NCBI RefSeq assembly: GCF_002982075.1
Contig: NZ_PUEJ01000008.1
Span: 248,001 to 312,000 of the forward strand
Length of the DNA stretch: 64,000 bases
Direction of reading: 5' to 3'
Source of the DNA: Labrys okinawensis
Lineage (GTDB): Bacteria; Pseudomonadota; Alphaproteobacteria; Rhizobiales; Labraceae
Shown here in pieces: positions 32,658-41,293 of this stretch; the first letter of the stretch is position 1; every line of letters starts with the position of its first letter. Both the position numbers and the translations under genes were made by a program. The notes below the pieces were generated by a model that was not told the DNA's origin, did no database searches, and saw nothing but the letters and a program-made list of their open reading frames with translations.

Positions 32658-33944
32658 TTATTCTTCCGCCCCGTGGGCGTAGAAGGCCTCCACCGCCAGT
32701 TTCTTCATGGCGTCGGCCTCGATGGCAAGGCGCTCGCGGGCCCGCATCTTCTGGCTCTCGCTCTTGAGCTGGCCGCAGGCTGCGAGAATGTCGCGCCCGC
32801 GCGGCGTGCGGATGGGCGAGGCGTAACCGGCGTTGAAGACGATGTCGGAAAAGGCTTCGATCGTCTCCCAGTCCGAGCATTCATAGAAGGTGCCGGGCCA
32901 GGGATTGAAGGGGATCAGGTTGATCTTGGCTGGAATGCCCTTGAGCAGTTTCACCAGGGCGCGCGCCTCGGCCGGGCTGTCATTGACGCCCTTGAGCATG
33001 ACATATTCGAAGGTGATGCGGCGGGCGTTGGAGAGGCCGGCATAGTTGCGGCAGGCATCCAGGAGCTCGGCGATCGGATATTTCTTGTTCAGCGGCACCA
33101 GCTCGTTGCGCAGATCGTCATTGGTGGCATGCAGCGAGATGGCGAGCGCCGGATTGACGTCGTCGCCGAGCGGGCCGAGCATCGGCACCACGCCGGAGGT
33201 CGACAGGGTGATGCGCCGGCGCGACAGGCACAGGCCGTCCTGGTCCGACATCACCTTCAGGGCGGTGGTGACGTTGTCGTAATTGTAGAGCGGCTCGCCC
33301 ATGCCCATCATCACGACATTGGAGACGAAGCGCCCGCCGTCGCGCGGCACGATCGCGCCTTCCGGCGCCTCCTGGCCCGGCCAGTCGCCGAGCCGGTCGC
33401 GCGCGACCAGGAGCTGGGCCACGATCTCGGCTGCGGTGAGGTTGCGCACCAGCTTCTGCGTACCGGTATGGCAGAAGGAGCAGTTGAGCGTGCAGCCGAC
33501 CTGGGAGGAGACGCACAGCGTGCCGCGGCTCTCGTCGGGGATGTAGACGGTCTCGATCTCGGCGCCCTTGTCGGCGGGACCGGTGGAGGGCATGCGCATC
33601 AGCCATTTGCGCGTGCCGTCGGCCGAGATCTGCTCGGCGATGATCTCCGGGCGATCGAGCGTATAGGACTGCTCCAGCAGGGCGCGCAGATGCTTGGACA
33701 CGTTGGTCATGGCATCGAAACGGCTGGCGCCGCGCACATAGAGCCAGTGCGAAAGCTGGTTGACGCGCATCTTCACCTCGCCGGCGGGCACGCCCACGGC
33801 GGTGAGGGCCTGCGTCAAGGCGGCGCGATCCATCCCAGCGAGGGAGGGCTTGGCGGAGGGGGCTTGTGGAGCGGCAACGGTATCGGCCATTCCCATGGGA
33901 ATGGCCCGAGGGCTCGCTGCCTGTTCGAGCGAAGGGGCCGACAT
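32658..33944 (-). CDS. rlmN: 23S rRNA A2503 / tRNA A37 C2-methyltransferase RlmN
   Basis: RlmN is a radical-SAM enzyme that methylates C2 of adenosine in 23S rRNA and some tRNAs. The 428-residue protein has the cluster motif CTLNCSFC (Cys151, 155 and 158), a likely catalytic Cys144 seven residues earlier, and the second catalytic Cys in DILAACGQL near the C-terminus. It also has [25 protein letters not shown] and [10 protein letters not shown]. An N-terminal extension of about 35 residues rich in Ala/Pro precedes the helical domain. AGGAA lies before the ATG at 33944. Confidence 0.96.
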   Translation of the reverse strand: MSAPSLEQAASPRAIPMGMADTVAAPQAPSAKPSLAGMDRAALTQALTAVGVPAGEVKMRVNQLSHWLYVRGASRFDAMTNVSKHLRALLEQSYTLDRPEIIAEQISADGTRKWLMRMPSTGPADKGAEIETVYIPDESRGTLCVSSQVGCTLNCSFCHTGTQKLVRNLTAAEIVAQLLVARDRLGDWPGQEAPEGAIVPRDGGRFVSNVVMMGMGEPLYNYDNVTTALKVMSDQDGLCLSRRRITLSTSGVVPMLGPLGDDVNPALAISLHATNDDLRNELVPLNKKYPIAELLDACRNYAGLSNARRITFEYVMLKGVNDSPAEARALVKLLKGIPAKINLIPFNPWPGTFYECSDWETIEAFSDIVFNAGYASPIRTPRGRDILAACGQLKSESQKMRARERLAIEADAMKKLAVEAFYAHGAEE

Positions 33945-34052
33945 GCAAAATTCCTGATGTTGGCCGGGGCTATAGCACAGCCAGCCCGAAAGGGCGACCG
34001 GCAAAGATGCATGGTGGGCGCGCGCTGGCCTCATCCGGACGCGGCACGCAAA

Positions 34053-34080
34053 ACGGCGCGGATCTTCCGATCCGCGCCGT
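34053..34080 (-). terminator. glnII terminator
   Basis: A perfect 12-base stem (ACGGCGCGGATC with GATCCGCGCCGT) and a 4-base loop, followed on the minus strand by TTTTGCG, lies about 20 bases after the glnII stop. Confidence 0.88.
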
Positions 34081-34101
34081 CTTGTCGGGAACCGTTCGGG
34101 C

Positions 34102-35136
34102 TCAGGCCGCGGCCTTCACCTCGGTCGAGACGGAAGCGATGGTCTTGAGCACCTGGGAGGCGATCTCATAGGGATCGGCCTGGGAGTTGGGACGGCGGTC
34201 TTCCAGATAGCCCTTGTAGTCGTTGCGCACGAAGGAGTGCGGCACGCGGATCGAAGCACCGCGGTCGGCCACGCCCCAGGAGAACGTGTCGATCGAGGCG
34301 GTCTCGTGCTTGCCGGTGAGGCGCAGATGATTGTCCGGACCATAGACGGCGATATGCGCGTCCTTGTTGGCGGCGAACGCGGCCATCAAAGCCTCGAAAT
34401 AGGCCTTGCCGCCGACTTCGCGCATATGGGTGGTCGAGAAGTTGCAATGCATGCCCGAGCCGTTCCAGTCGGTGTCGCCGAGCGGCTTGCAATGCCATTC
34501 GATGTCGATCGAGTATTTCTCGGTCAGGCGGAGCAGGAAGTAGCGGGCGAGCCACATCTCGTCGGCGGCGGCGCGGGAGCCCTTGCCGAAGATCTGGAAT
34601 TCCCACTGGCCCTTGGCGACCTCGGCATTGATGCCTTCATGGTTGAGGCCGGCGGCCAGGCAGATGTCGAGATGCTTCTCGACGATCTCGCGGGCGATGT
34701 TGCCGACATTCTTGTAGCCGACGCCGGTGTAATAGGGACCCTGCGGCGCCGGGAAGCCATGCTCGGGGAAGCCGAGCGGGCGGCCGTCCTTGTAGAAGAA
34801 ATACTCCTGCTCGAAGCCGAACCAGGCGCCGTCATCGTCGAGAATGGTGGCGCGGGTGTTGGAGGCGTGCGGGGTGACGCCGTCGGGCATCATCACTTCG
34901 CAGAGCACGACGGCACCGTTCAGGCGCTCCGGATCGGGGACGACGCGGATCGGCTTGAGGACGCAGTCGGAGTTGGATCCTTCGGCCTGCTTGGTCGAGG
35001 AACCGTCGAAGCCCCAGAGCGGCAGTTGCTCGAGCGTGGGGAAGGCGTCGAATTCGCGGACCATGGTCTTGCCGCGCAGATTGGCGGTCGGCCGGTAGCC
35101 ATCGAGCCAGACATACTCGAGCTTGTACTTCGTCAT
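34102..35136 (-). CDS. glnII: Glutamine synthetase II (eukaryotic type)
   Basis: The 344-residue protein is the short, octa- or decameric GSII found in rhizobia and eukaryotes. It has [16 protein letters not shown] near 40-55, [39 protein letters not shown] and [10 protein letters not shown], all typical of GSII and not GSI. It makes glutamine from glutamate and ammonia under nitrogen limitation. The ATG at 35136 starts at the conserved [14 protein letters not shown] sigma-54 promoter lies about 77 bases upstream and a GstI-like gene is divergent, which is the rhizobial arrangement. GSII is not adenylylated. Confidence 0.95.
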   Translation of the reverse strand: MTKYKLEYVWLDGYRPTANLRGKTMVREFDAFPTLEQLPLWGFDGSSTKQAEGSNSDCVLKPIRVVPDPERLNGAVVLCEVMMPDGVTPHASNTRATILDDDGAWFGFEQEYFFYKDGRPLGFPEHGFPAPQGPYYTGVGYKNVGNIAREIVEKHLDICLAAGLNHEGINAEVAKGQWEFQIFGKGSRAAADEMWLARYFLLRLTEKYSIDIEWHCKPLGDTDWNGSGMHCNFSTTHMREVGGKAYFEALMAAFAANKDAHIAVYGPDNHLRLTGKHETASIDTFSWGVADRGASIRVPHSFVRNDYKGYLEDRRPNSQADPYEIASQVLKTIASVSTEVKAAA

Positions 35137-35212
35137 TCTCAGGATACTCGCTGGTTGGTAGACGGGGACGGCAGCCGGCTCGCACCGGATTGCCGCAGGT
35201 TGCGGTGCAATA

Positions 35213-35228
35213 AGCAGGAAGCGTGCCA
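35213..35228 (-). promoter_or_regulatory. Sigma-54 promoter of glnII
   Basis: TGGCACGCTTCCTGCT on the minus strand has the GG-N10-GC spacing of RpoN promoters and an exact TGGCAC -24 box; the -12 box is CTGC instead of TTGC. It predicts a leader of about 65 bases. In rhizobia, glnII is activated by NtrC at such a promoter. I did not find a convincing NtrC site upstream. Confidence 0.75.
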
Positions 35229-35533
35229 GCCGGCGGGGTGCGGCGCTTTTGTCGCAGATGAGGGGGCGCCGACGGCGCAAATGCGATGCGGCTTTTGTCT
35301 TTCCGTCCGCTCCGCGGAAGAAAGGGTCGTTTTTGGATCATCAGTGAGGGCGCCGTCGCCGCCCGGAGCTGCCGCCTTCCTGCGCAGTGCCGCAGAGAAG
35401 CTCCAGATGCACATAGTTTAGGCAAACACTGCCTGCAAAGCAGGCAAATCATAGGAAGTCGAGGAGGGCTGTGCTAAAACTCGATCCTGGTTTGGTCGCA
35501 CCCCCCGGGGCGCGCCAGGCAAGGGAGACGAGC

Positions 35534-35728
35534 ATGACTGCGAGTACCCGGCAGGAGACCGCCAAGATCTATCTCTTCCCCGCGCGGCCACGCATGGGGT
35601 CCAGCCTCGGGCGCGACGAGACCCGGCTTTCTTCGCGCGGCACCCAGCCTTTGCCGCCCATCGATATCGACGGCGCCTGGTATCACCAGGCCGCCATTCG
35701 CGATGCGGGCGATCCGCGCAAGCGCTGA
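35534..35728 (+). CDS. gstI: GstI-like glutamine synthetase translation inhibitor (DUF2735)
   Basis: The 64-residue protein is divergent from glnII, as is gstI in Rhizobium leguminosarum, where a 63-residue protein inhibits glnII translation. It begins MTASTRQETAKIYLFPARPR and ends with GTQPLPPIDIDGAWYHQAAI, consistent with DUF2735. GGGAG lies 7 bases before the ATG. In Rhizobium, NtrC represses gstI while activating glnII; the 400-base shared region here would allow the same, but that is inferred. It has no signal peptide or membrane segment. Confidence 0.8.
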   Translation: MTASTRQETAKIYLFPARPRMGSSLGRDETRLSSRGTQPLPPIDIDGAWYHQAAIRDAGDPRKR

Positions 35729-35783
35729 CGGTCCAAGCGGAAGAAGGCCCTGGTCCATCGCCGCCGAATCCATGTCGTGGCAG

Positions 35784-35802
35784 GGCCGGATGGCATCCGG
35801 CC
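35784..35802. repeat. Perfect hairpin, 8-bp stem
   Basis: GGCCGGAT-GGC-ATCCGGCC forms a perfect 8-base stem with a 3-base loop. It belongs in style to the variable-stem hairpins elsewhere in the window and is too far from the gstI stop, and lacks a T run, for a typical terminator. Confidence 0.65.
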
Positions 35803-35935
35803 TCCATTTCCCGCTTCTTCGCGAAAGCTTTTCACCGCGCAGCCCCTTGCTTCACCTTCCCGCCATGCCGATACTCGCGCCGACTCGAAGCGTGCTTTCG
35901 TGATTTTGGCGCAATCGCACGCACAAAGATGCTCT

Positions 35936-35956
35936 GGCCGATCCGTCGGATCGGCC
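35936..35956. repeat. Perfect hairpin, 9-bp stem
   Basis: GGCCGATCC-GTC-GGATCGGCC is a perfect 9-base stem with a 3-base loop, about 110 bases before the aldolase start. Confidence 0.7.
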
Positions 35957-35969
35957 TGGAAACAATGAG

Positions 35970-36013
35970 CTAGAGCCAATGAGCGTTTTCGTCTAAACGC
36001 GCTTTGTTCTAGG
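35970..36013. repeat. TAGAGC dispersed palindromic element, copy 2
   Basis: CTAGAGCCAATGAGCG, TTTTCGTCTAAACGCGC and TTTGTTCTAGG form complementary outer and inner arms, matching the copy at 21045-21087. It lies about 50 bases before the aldolase start. Confidence 0.6.
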
Positions 36014-36065
36014 CAACCGTGGAGGCTGGGCGCGCTGCGCACCGGCCCGCAACAGGGAGACCAGC

Positions 36066-36962
36066 ATGGCAGACGCCAAGATGATGTCACAGATGACCGG
36101 CAAGGATGGCTTCATCGCCGCCCTCGATCAGAGCGGCGGTTCCACCCCCGGCGCCCTGCGTCTCTATGGCATCGCCGATTCCAGCTATAGCGGCGACGAA
36201 GAGATGTTCCGCCTGATGCACGAAATGCGCGTGCGCATCATGACGGCTCCCGCCTTCTCCGGCGACAAGGTGATCGGTGCCATCCTGTTCGAGAAGACCA
36301 TGGACGGCGATGCCAAGGGCAAGCCGGTGCCCACCTATCTGTGGGAAGACCGTGGCGTGGTGCCGTTCCTCAAGGTCGACAAGGGCCTGGCGGCGGAAGA
36401 AAACGGCGCCCAGGTGATGAAGCCGATGCCCGAACTCGACGCCCTGCTTTCGCGCGCGGTGAAGAAGGGCATCTTCGGCACCAAGATGCGGTCGGTGATC
36501 GCCAACGCCGACAAGACCGGCGTCGCCGCGGTGGTGAAGCAGCAATTCGAGGTGGGTAAGCAGATCCTCGGCCATGGCCTCGTGCCGATCATCGAGCCGG
36601 AAGTCTCGATCAAGAGCCCGACCAAGCAGGAAGCCGAAGCCATCCTGCGCGATGAGATCGCCCGGGAACTTGATGCCTTGCCGGCGGGCCAGCAGGTGAT
36701 GCTCAAGCTCACCATCCCCACCGTGGCCGATTTCTACAAGCCGCTGGTCGACCACAAGGCGGTTGCCCGTGTGGTGGCGCTGTCGGGTGGCTACACCCGC
36801 GCCGATGCCTGCGAGAAGCTCAGCCACAACCATGGCATGATCGCCTCCTTCTCGCGCGCCCTGACGGAGGATCTGCGCGTCTCGATGAGCGATGCCGAGT
36901 TCGACGCCAGCCTCGCCAAGACCATCGGCGAAATCTACACGGCGAGCGTGGTCAAGGCCTGA
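36066..36962 (+). CDS. Fructose-bisphosphate aldolase, class I
   Basis: The 298-residue protein is a bacterial class I (Schiff-base) aldolase: it opens GKDGFIAALDQSGGSTPGAL and contains LFEKTMDG, VVPFLKVDKGL, GLVPIIEPEVSI, and VMLKLTIP with the likely Schiff-base lysine, then ALSGGYTRADA. It catalyses reversible cleavage of fructose 1,6-bisphosphate without a metal. No other glycolytic gene adjoins it. GGGAGACCAGC precedes the ATG. Confidence 0.92.
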   Translation: MADAKMMSQMTGKDGFIAALDQSGGSTPGALRLYGIADSSYSGDEEMFRLMHEMRVRIMTAPAFSGDKVIGAILFEKTMDGDAKGKPVPTYLWEDRGVVPFLKVDKGLAAEENGAQVMKPMPELDALLSRAVKKGIFGTKMRSVIANADKTGVAAVVKQQFEVGKQILGHGLVPIIEPEVSIKSPTKQEAEAILRDEIARELDALPAGQQVMLKLTIPTVADFYKPLVDHKAVARVVALSGGYTRADACEKLSHNHGMIASFSRALTEDLRVSMSDAEFDASLAKTIGEIYTASVVKA

Positions 36963-37069
36963 TCCCTAACGAGGCGCTTGGAAATCGCCGGCCGCGAGCG
37001 GGGTGGAATACCCGGTTCGCGGCCGGCTTCGTTTGAGGCTCTGCTTCTCGCAATCAAGGAGTTCGAGGC

Positions 37070-37723
37070 GTGACGATCGGCATTGCTGCCTTCGGGGCCG
37101 AAGCGGGCCGGGCGGTCTGGTCAGCCTGGGCCGAGGCGGAAAGGTTCGGCAAGGGTGACCTGCATGGCTTTGCGGTGTTTTATGCCCTCGCGCCGGACGG
37201 CGAGCCGCTCGGCCTGGAGTGTCAGCGCGGCGGTCTCGGGACCATTCGCGCCCAATGGTCCACCCGGCCGGATCTCGCCTGGATGATGGCCTCGCCGCTG
37301 GCGGCCGTGATCACCAGCGGGCCGGACCGTCCCGAGCCGCTCAGCCAGTTTCTCCTGGCCAGCCGGAAAGGCTTGGTCACCGGCCACCGGCTGCCGAATA
37401 GGGCCGGCGTATCGGGCCTTCCTGTCAACGTCGAGGCGCTGGCGCTGATCGAGGCGGGCATTGATCCCGCCACGGCCGTGCAGCGCGTGATGGACGCCAA
37501 TCCGCGCGTCGACGCCGGCCTGATCGCCGTGACGGCAGGGGATATCGCGCTCGCAGACAGCGAGCGGGTGCGCGAGCGGGACGATCGCGGCGAGGCCCTG
37601 ATCCTCGCCCCGGACAGGCGCTATGGCCTGGCCCTGCTGCACAATTCGATCGAGCCCGTGAAAGGGCTCGCCGAAGCCGCCGCGCGGCAGGGTGCGGCGG
37701 TATTGGCCGGGCACGAATCATAG
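37070..37723 (+). CDS. Uncharacterised protein linked to D-aminoacylase
   Basis: I do not recognise the function. The 217-residue protein begins TIGIAAFGAEAGRAVWSAW and has a conserved-looking GFAVFYALAPDG, then MMASPLAAVITSGPDRPEPLSQFLLASRKG, and later DANPRVDAGLIAVTAGDIALADSERV and GLALLHNSIEPVKGLAEAA. The alternation of beta-like and helical segments with an early Gly/Ala-rich start recalls Ntn-hydrolase-type folds, but the nucleophile is unclear. The GTG start has AAGGAG 9 bases upstream. The D-aminoacylase gene follows after 74 bases, and a solute-binding gene lies beyond it, so a role in processing imported D-amino acids or peptides is plausible. Confidence 0.65.
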   Translation: MTIGIAAFGAEAGRAVWSAWAEAERFGKGDLHGFAVFYALAPDGEPLGLECQRGGLGTIRAQWSTRPDLAWMMASPLAAVITSGPDRPEPLSQFLLASRKGLVTGHRLPNRAGVSGLPVNVEALALIEAGIDPATAVQRVMDANPRVDAGLIAVTAGDIALADSERVRERDDRGEALILAPDRRYGLALLHNSIEPVKGLAEAAARQGAAVLAGHES

Positions 37724-37746
37724 CGGCGGGCTATAGCGGAATGAGA

Positions 37747-37762
37747 GGCCGGCATACCGGCC
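37747..37762. repeat. Short perfect hairpin
   Basis: GGCCGG-CATA-CCGGCC forms a 6-base stem in the 74-base gap between the uncharacterised gene and the D-aminoacylase gene. Confidence 0.45.
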
Positions 37763-37797
37763 CGCATCCGCCCAGGGACCACGCCGAGGAGTCCGCC

Positions 37798-39270
37798 ATG
37801 ACTGCCACCTGCGATCTGATCTTCCGGCAGGCGAGTATCTTCGACGGCACCGGCGCCGAGCCACATCAGGCCGATCTTGCCGTCACCGGCGAGCGCATCG
37901 TCGCCGTCGGCGAGCACCTGCCGCACAAGGCGAGGACCGAGATCGACGCCGCAGAGCTTGCCCTCGCGCCCGGCTTCATCGACGTGCACACCCATGACGA
38001 CCGGGCAGTGATCGCCACCGACATGGCGGCCAAGCTCAGCCAGGGTGTGACCACGGTGGTGGTGGGCAATTGCGGCATCAGCCTCGCTCCGCTGCGGGCG
38101 AAGGGCGAGGTGGTGCCGCCGCTCGACCTGATCGCCAAAAGCGAACACGAATTGTTCGAGCGTTTCGCCGATTACTTCGAGGCGGTGGAGACGGCGGGAA
38201 CCACGGTGAACGTCACCTGCCTCGTCGGCCATACCACACTCCGGCTCGCCACCATGGATCGGCTTGACCGCCCGGCCACCAGGGCCGAATGCGCCCGCAT
38301 GCGCGACCTGCTCGACCAGGCGCTGGCGGATGGAGCCATCGGCCTGTCCACCGGGCTCTACTATCAGCCTGCCAATGCCGCCTCGACCGCCGAGGTGATC
38401 GCCGTCGCCGAGCCGCTGGCCCGATATTCGGCCCTCTACACCACCCATCTGCGCGACGAGGCCGATCACTTGCTGGAGGCGATGGAGGAGGCCTTCACCA
38501 TCGGGCGCGAGGCCGATGCCCCCGTGGTGCTCTCCCACCACAAGGCGACCGACCCGCAGAACCATGGCCGCACCCGGCAGTCCCTGCCGATCATCGAAAA
38601 GCGCGCGCGCGAGCAGCCCGTCACGCTCGACGTCTATCCCTATGCGGCCTCCTCCACCGTGCTGGAGGCCAAGCGTGCCAGCCAGGTCGAGCGCATCCTG
38701 ATCACCTGGTCGAAGGCGCGGCCCGATCTTGCCGGCAAGACGCTCGACGTCATCGCCCGCGAGCTCGGCGTCTCCAGGGAGGAGGCGGTGGCGACGCTGC
38801 AGCCGGCCGGCGCCGTCTATTTCACCATGGACGAAGAGGATGTGCGGCGCGTGCTGCAGTTCCCGCTCACCATGGTGGGCTCGGACGGGCTGCCGCACGA
38901 TATGCGCCCGCATCCCCGGCTCTGGGGCACCTTTCCCCGGGTGCTGGGCCACTATGCGCGCGATATCGGCCTGTTCGGCATGGAGGAGGCGGTGCGCCGC
39001 ATGACGGCGCTGCCCGCCGCCCGCTTCGGCCTTGCCCAGCGCGGCGTCATCCGGCAAGGCGCCTTCGCCGACCTCGTGCTGTTCGATCCGAAGACCATCC
39101 TGGACAAGGCGACGTTCGACGATCCCACGCAGCTCTCGGCCGGTATCCGCTCGGTCTATGTCAATGGGAGCCTGGCCTGGGGCGAGGGCAAGGTCGCCGG
39201 CCCGCGCGCCGGCAAGGTGCTGCGCAACCGCGATCTGGCGGCGAAGAATTTCACCGCCGCGTTTGCGTGA
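37798..39270 (+). CDS. N-acyl-D-amino-acid deacylase (D-aminoacylase)
   Basis: The 490-residue protein belongs to the amidohydrolase superfamily of metal-dependent deacylases. It has GFIDVHTHDD with the first two metal-binding His, NCGISLAPL, a GLSTGLYYQPANAAS segment, THLRDEAD, VLSHHKAT, and a late VGSDGLPHDMRPHPR with the catalytic Asp. This order matches D-aminoacylases, which release D-amino acids from N-acyl derivatives. The ATG at 37798 has CGAGGAG upstream. The neighbouring unknown gene and the convergent solute-binding protein suggest a small uptake and deacylation set. Confidence 0.88.
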   Translation: MTATCDLIFRQASIFDGTGAEPHQADLAVTGERIVAVGEHLPHKARTEIDAAELALAPGFIDVHTHDDRAVIATDMAAKLSQGVTTVVVGNCGISLAPLRAKGEVVPPLDLIAKSEHELFERFADYFEAVETAGTTVNVTCLVGHTTLRLATMDRLDRPATRAECARMRDLLDQALADGAIGLSTGLYYQPANAASTAEVIAVAEPLARYSALYTTHLRDEADHLLEAMEEAFTIGREADAPVVLSHHKATDPQNHGRTRQSLPIIEKRAREQPVTLDVYPYAASSTVLEAKRASQVERILITWSKARPDLAGKTLDVIARELGVSREEAVATLQPAGAVYFTMDEEDVRRVLQFPLTMVGSDGLPHDMRPHPRLWGTFPRVLGHYARDIGLFGMEEAVRRMTALPAARFGLAQRGVIRQGAFADLVLFDPKTILDKATFDDPTQLSAGIRSVYVNGSLAWGEGKVAGPRAGKVLRNRDLAAKNFTAAFA

Positions 39271-39299
39271 GAGATAACCAGGCCGAGTGAGGCGCGACA

Positions 39300-39436
39300 A
39301 GCCTTCTCCCCTTGCGGGAGAAGGTGGCATTGCGCAGCAATGACGGATGAGGGGTGCTGGCGCATACTTGGCAGAGGAAGCGTGTCTCCCCTCATCCGCC
39401 CCTTCGGGGCACCTTCTCCCGCGAGGGGAGAAGGCT
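39300..39436. repeat. Large intergenic inverted repeat with CCTTCTCCC core
   Basis: The left arm (39300-39354) reads AGCCTTCTCCCC and ends GGATGAGGGG; the right arm (39388-39436) reads CCCCTCATCC and ends GGGGAGAAGGCT. Each arm contains its own CTTCTCCC/GGGAGAAG hairpin, so this is a mosaic palindrome, and the style is well known from rhizobial genomes. It fills the gap between convergent genes. Confidence 0.8.
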
Positions 39437-39444
39437 ACTACCCC

Positions 39445-40215
39445 TCACTTGGGCGGCATGCCGATATCGTATTTGAAATATTTGCCGGCGATCTGCTTGA
39501 ATTCGCCGCTGGCATACACGGCCTTGATGCCGGCATCGAGCTTGGCTTTCAGCTCGGTATCCTCCTTGCGCAGGCCGCCGCCGATGCCGCCCTCGAACAG
39601 GGGATCCTTGGGGAAGTTCTTGCCGTCGCAGCACGCCCCATCCTTGCCTTCCAGGAAAGGGTCGACGGAATCGGCGTCGCCCAGCACCAGGTCGATGCGC
39701 CCTGCCGCCAGGTCCGCCATGGCCGCATCGAGCGTGGCGTAGTTGCGGATCTCGGCCTCCGGGTAGGCCTTCTGTACATATTGGGCATGGATGGTGCTGG
39801 TCTGCACGCCGACCGCCTTGCCCTTGAGGCCGCCGGGCACGAATTCGAACTTGTCTTCCTTGTTGCCGATGAACTCAACGGGCGTGTTGTAGATCGGGAT
39901 GGTGAAGGCGATCTGCTTCTGCCGTTCGGGCGTGATCGACATGCCGGCCCAGATCACGTCGATCTTCTTGGCGAGGAGGGCGGGCATGATGCCGTCCCAG
40001 GCGGTGGCCACCACCACGCAGTCGAGCTTGGCCTCCTTGCACACGGCCTTGGCATAGTCGGGCAGGAAGCCCTGCCAGTTGCCCTGGCCGTCCAGCGAGA
40101 AGAAAGGCGGGATCGGCTCGGCCGAGACACTGATCTTGACGGGATCGGCATGGGCCGCCGCCAGACCGGCCAGGAGCGCGATCCCCGCCAGCAAACTCAT
40201 ATGGAAATTCTTCAT
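39445..40215 (-). CDS. Amino-acid-type ABC transporter substrate-binding protein
   Basis: The 256-residue protein has a signal peptide (about 1-23, LLAGLAAAHA) and a family 3 solute-binding domain. FFSLDGQGNWQGFLPDYAKAVC, WDGIMPALLAKKIDVIWAGMSITPERQ and VGVQTSTIHAQYV contact amino acid ligands in this family, and LAAGRIDLVLGDADS follows. No permease or ATPase is adjacent, so it works with a transporter encoded elsewhere. Four Cys, including a CCDGK pair, are unusual for the family and may form disulfides. Confidence 0.87.
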   Translation of the reverse strand: MKNFHMSLLAGIALLAGLAAAHADPVKISVSAEPIPPFFSLDGQGNWQGFLPDYAKAVCKEAKLDCVVVATAWDGIMPALLAKKIDVIWAGMSITPERQKQIAFTIPIYNTPVEFIGNKEDKFEFVPGGLKGKAVGVQTSTIHAQYVQKAYPEAEIRNYATLDAAMADLAAGRIDLVLGDADSVDPFLEGKDGACCDGKNFPKDPLFEGGIGGGLRKEDTELKAKLDAGIKAVYASGEFKQIAGKYFKYDIGMPPK

Positions 40216-40428
40216 GGACCCGATGTCCTCCCTCGGCTCCCGCCCGTTCGGCGCTTGTTACGATTGGCCCGGGAGAAGGGTTCCCGGGGCGCGGGCAGCA
40301 GAGCGTATTCGTCAGACAAGGTCAATCGGCATGCGTGCCGACAATTGCCGGGGAGGAAAATGTAACCGGGACACCATACGCCGCCACGATCCTGATTTTC
40401 CATGCTATTTTCCGGCTGACGCTTGGTA

Positions 40429-41271
40429 ATGTCACGGTTTTTCGGTGCCGAACCGCGCCGCCTATTTCCAACATCACGAAAGGGGCAAGTCTTGCGGCTG
40501 ACGTTCAATCAAACTCTGGATGAGGCTTTCAGGACTGTTTCGAGGGCACCACTTCCACCCGGGTTGAGTACCCTCGCCAAGGGTGGAGCGACCGGCGTGA
40601 GGCAGACCTATTACGATCTTTACCTCGTCGACACGCGCCAGGGCCCCTTCGCCATCTGCTTCATGAAGCTGAATTTCACCTTCGTGCAGAAGAGCCGCAA
40701 TGCACAGATCGACCGGGAAATCGAGGAGGCCGGCGCACGCTCCAATCTGCCCTGGACGCAAGCGGAGGCACATGATTTCATCCGGATCTGGCAGGCGCAG
40801 GTTCAGTCCGTCTGGAACAAGAGAAGCGTGACGATCAGCCCCTGGAAAGGCCCCGTCGGCCTGCAGTTCCATTTCCAGACGAACACGCCGTCCGGCTATC
40901 ACTGGACCATCGAAGTCGCCAAGCTGGCGAAAGGCAAGGTCATTGCCGGTGCGACCGAATACGATACGCGCAGCGTCTACATCAACAACAACGAGCTCAT
41001 TCCCGAGGAGCATCCGCGCCAAGGCCAGAAGCAGCGGGGATCGGTGCACGAATTCGCGCATATGCTCGACCTCAGGGACGATTATTTCAAGCAGGAAGAA
41101 GCCGCTCGCAGTGCGAGCTATCGGCGCGGCGGCACGAAGCACGCCAAGGACTATCCCTCGGTCACCAACCGGGGCGAGACCGTGCTCCCCCGCCACCTCG
41201 AAAAGATCAAGGCCTGGATCGACGCAGAATTGAGGCGCTGGGCTTCCTACGAAACCAAGGCGGCGTCCTGA
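40429..41271 (+). CDS. HExxH metallopeptidase-like protein of unknown family
   Basis: I do not recognise the family. The 280-residue protein has a zinc-binding HEFAHMLDLRDDYF helix (near residue 205), the HExxH plus downstream Asp pattern of zincin peptidases with a third acidic ligand. The N-terminal half has a WTQAEAHDFI-type helix and a beta-rich region (VGLQFHFQTN, SGYHWTIEVAKL). There is no clear signal peptide from the ATG at 40429; an in-frame TTG at 40492 preceded by GAAAGGGG is a credible alternative start. The neighbours are a solute-binding protein and zwf, so context gives no role. Similar HEFGHxLGLxDEY helices occur in secreted and contractile-system-associated peptidases. Confidence 0.6.
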   Translation: MSRFFGAEPRRLFPTSRKGQVLRLTFNQTLDEAFRTVSRAPLPPGLSTLAKGGATGVRQTYYDLYLVDTRQGPFAICFMKLNFTFVQKSRNAQIDREIEEAGARSNLPWTQAEAHDFIRIWQAQVQSVWNKRSVTISPWKGPVGLQFHFQTNTPSGYHWTIEVAKLAKGKVIAGATEYDTRSVYINNNELIPEEHPRQGQKQRGSVHEFAHMLDLRDDYFKQEEAARSASYRRGGTKHAKDYPSVTNRGETVLPRHLEKIKAWIDAELRRWASYETKAAS

Positions 41272-41293
41272 ACGGATAGGTCGCCTTCCAGTC

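Larger units (their letters stand above)
35729..36065. other. Repeat-rich intergenic stretch before the aldolase gene
   Basis: No gene is supported. It holds two perfect short-loop hairpins (GGCCGGAT/ATCCGGCC at 35784-35802 and GGCCGATCC/GGATCGGCC at 35936-35956) and the TAGAGC element at 35970-36013. Confidence 0.6.

Noticed and set aside
35182-35208. Leader hairpin of glnII as a GstI target
   Set aside because: GCACCG/CGGTGC and CCGCA/TGCGG pairings are possible, but the predicted transcript start falls inside them, so the structure may not exist in the RNA.
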